A stretch of DNA of 25,006 nt, from assembly GCA_016783865.1 (NCBI GenBank), contig JADHVS010000045.1, forward strand, positions 1 to 25,006. Reading direction: 5' to 3'. The notes beneath the pieces were generated by a model. That model did not search any database. It was not told the origin of the DNA and worked only from the letters and a program-made list of their open reading frames with translations. Shown piece after piece: positions 23,595 through 25,006 of the stretch (within the stretch, counting starts at the first letter, position 1; every line of letters begins with the position of its first letter). The stretch comes from Bacteroidales bacterium. Lineage in GTDB: Bacteria > Bacteroidota > Bacteroidia > Bacteroidales > SM23-62. The position numbers and the translations under genes are program-made.

Positions 23595-25006
23595 ATGAAA
23601 AGAAAATCACTGCTCGCATCATCTTTTCTTTTTTTGTTTGCCCTGCATTGTTACAGCCAGTCAGGGACCACAATTACAGAAAAGAGCAAGACAAAGCACA
23701 TTACTTATAAAAGGAATGTGAATACCAATGTTGTGCGATTGCTGCCTGACCTTCAGGTGAGTGGCCAGTCCTTCATAGATGAAAACAAGAATAATATTAT
23801 CGATGCAGACGAGGAGGCTTACATAAAGTTTAAAGTTCAAAACCAGGGTGAAGGAGAGGCCCGGGAGGTTAAGATCAAGGTTGAATTGATGAGTGAATCC
23901 ATAACCGGACTGGATTATGTAAAGGAGGTAGATGTTGGTACTATATATCCCACACAGAGCAAGGAGATAACCGTACCTGTCAGTGGCTCAATGGACCTTA
24001 TAAATGCACTGGCCAGATTCAGGATCGAAATCACAGAGAAAAACGGGCTTGATGCTTATCCTTTTGAGATGGAGATCCGGTCAAAGGAATTCAGTAAGCC
24101 GGAGGTTGTCGTTGCCGATGCTGTTTTCAGCACTGAAGATGGCGGCAAAATTCAACTTAATTATCCCATAAAACTAAAAGTACTGGTTCAGAATATAGGG
24201 CAGGGGGAAGCCAGGAATGTGAAGGCGATCTTTATGCTTGAAAATGCTAACTGTATCATGCTGGATGAAACCAATGAGTATGATATCGGGCTGCTCAGGG
24301 TTGGTGAAACCAGGGAACTCGACTTTATTTTTACTGCTACAAGGCGGTATGAGTTTGACCAGATACCGGTCAGGGTCATTTTGTCGGAAAACTATGGACT
24401 TTATGCAGATGACCATTCCTTTACGGTAGGACTTGAAGAAAACCTGGTAGATAACAACGCTGTGGTTATTAAGGGAATTGAAACAGAAACTGCAGATGTG
24501 GTGATGGCTTCATTGACTGCGGAGGTTGATAAGAACATACCTGTGAATTTCCTGAAACATCCTGAAAGGCTTGCCCTGGTCATAGGGAACGAAGATTATT
24601 CAAGCCGCCAGCGTGACCTGGGGTCTGAATCTGATGTTCAATATGCCAGGAATGATGCCCGCATATTTGCTGAGTATGCGAAACAAGCTCTTGGGGTCAA
24701 AGATGAGAACCTGTTCCTGCTGATCGATGCCACTTCAGGAGAAATGGAACAGAACATTGAACTGGTGAGCAAGCTGGCAAGCAGGATAGGTAAGGAATCG
24801 GAGATCATTTTTTACTATGCCGGTCACGGTCTTCCTGACCAGATTAACCAGACACCCTACCTGATCCCGGTTGATGTATCCGGATCGAACCTCGGAGCAG
24901 CCATAAAATTATCTGATGTGTACCGTAATCTGAGTGAAAGCGGGGCCGGCAGGATCACGGTTTTCCTCGATGCCTGTTTTTCGGGTGGGGGCCGGGAAGC
25001 GGGACT
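23595..25006 (+). CDS. Exported caspase-like (peptidase C14) protein with CARDB-like domains, 3'-truncated by window end
   Basis: The frame stays open from ATG 23595 to the edge, giving 470 residues of a longer protein. The signal peptide (about 1-22) ends CYSQ. Two related beta-sandwich CARDB-like modules follow: residues about 50-160, opened by a DENKNNIIDADE loop (62-73) with EF-hand-like calcium-ligand spacing, and about 168-278. Both contain a VQN.G.GEAR signature. The caspase-like domain starts near 325 with LALVIGNEDY and has ARNDA, YYAGHG (His411) and FLDACFSGG (Cys461), the His-Cys dyad of clan CD peptidases, so the enzyme looks active. It should be exported to the periplasm or beyond, unlike most metacaspases. 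It is 10 bp after the DUF5683-like gene. The remaining C-terminus is not visible. Substrates are unknown; Arg/Lys preference would fit metacaspases but is not shown. Confidence 0.88.
   Translation, partial: MKRKSLLASSFLFLFALHCYSQSGTTITEKSKTKHITYKRNVNTNVVRLLPDLQVSGQSFIDENKNNIIDADEEAYIKFKVQNQGEGEAREVKIKVELMSESITGLDYVKEVDVGTIYPTQSKEITVPVSGSMDLINALARFRIEITEKNGLDAYPFEMEIRSKEFSKPEVVVADAVFSTEDGGKIQLNYPIKLKVLVQNIGQGEARNVKAIFMLENANCIMLDETNEYDIGLLRVGETRELDFIFTATRRYEFDQIPVRVILSENYGLYADDHSFTVGLEENLVDNNAVVIKGIETETADVVMASLTAEVDKNIPVNFLKHPERLALVIGNEDYSSRQRDLGSESDVQYARNDARIFAEYAKQALGVKDENLFLLIDATSGEMEQNIELVSKLASRIGKESEIIFYYAGHGLPDQINQTPYLIPVDVSGSNLGAAIKLSDVYRNLSESGAGRITVFLDACFSGGGREAG

Overview
The window looks like chromosomal DNA of a carbohydrate- and protein-degrading member of the Bacteroidetes, probably an anaerobic or facultative Bacteroidales/Marinilabiliales-type organism. 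The evidence is a peptidase ending in a type IX secretion (Por) sorting domain, signal peptides ending in AQ or SQ, short TAnnTTTG-like promoter boxes, few Shine-Dalgarno sequences, a GH130 and a PA14-bearing GH3 enzyme, and an oxygen-sensitive glycyl radical enzyme. I saw no tRNA, rRNA, CRISPR array, transposase or phage gene. The genus is inference.

Layout. (1) 3-5385, minus strand: a three-gene operon running right to left: sodium/solute symporter, glycyl radical enzyme, GH130 mannosyl-glucose-type phosphorylase. It probably continues past the left edge. (2) 5621-9737, minus: a large ABCG-like transporter with a TerB-like N-terminus, then an orphan lipoprotein with a clear intrinsic terminator. 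(3) 9926-16752, plus: galM, a secreted N4-(beta-GlcNAc)-asparaginase, a secreted TIM-barrel protein fused to a non-catalytic FGE-like domain, and an M1-type metallopeptidase with a T9SS tail. Together these would suit breakdown of glycans and glycopeptides. (4) 16794-21482, minus: GH3 beta-glycosidase lipoprotein with PA14 insert, PPK2, and a P1/DmpA-type Ser peptidase. (5) 21483-21819: a gene-free stretch holding a short relic of a DUF1565/parallel beta-helix protein. (6) 21820-25006, plus: three tightly spaced exported proteins: a DUF4384-type protein with a TTG start, a DUF5683-like protein, and a caspase-like (C14) protein with CARDB-like domains that runs off the right edge.

The most unusual features are these. 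Short tandem arrays, nearly all with a 7-bp unit, repeatedly sit on or just after stop codons; two of them form a long inverted pair. A glycyl radical enzyme with a GCGE cysteine loop is embedded in a sugar uptake/phosphorolysis operon. The 916-residue TIM-barrel/FGE-like fusion has no obvious family. The exported caspase-like operon is only partly visible. All assignments come from reading motifs by eye; no database search was run.
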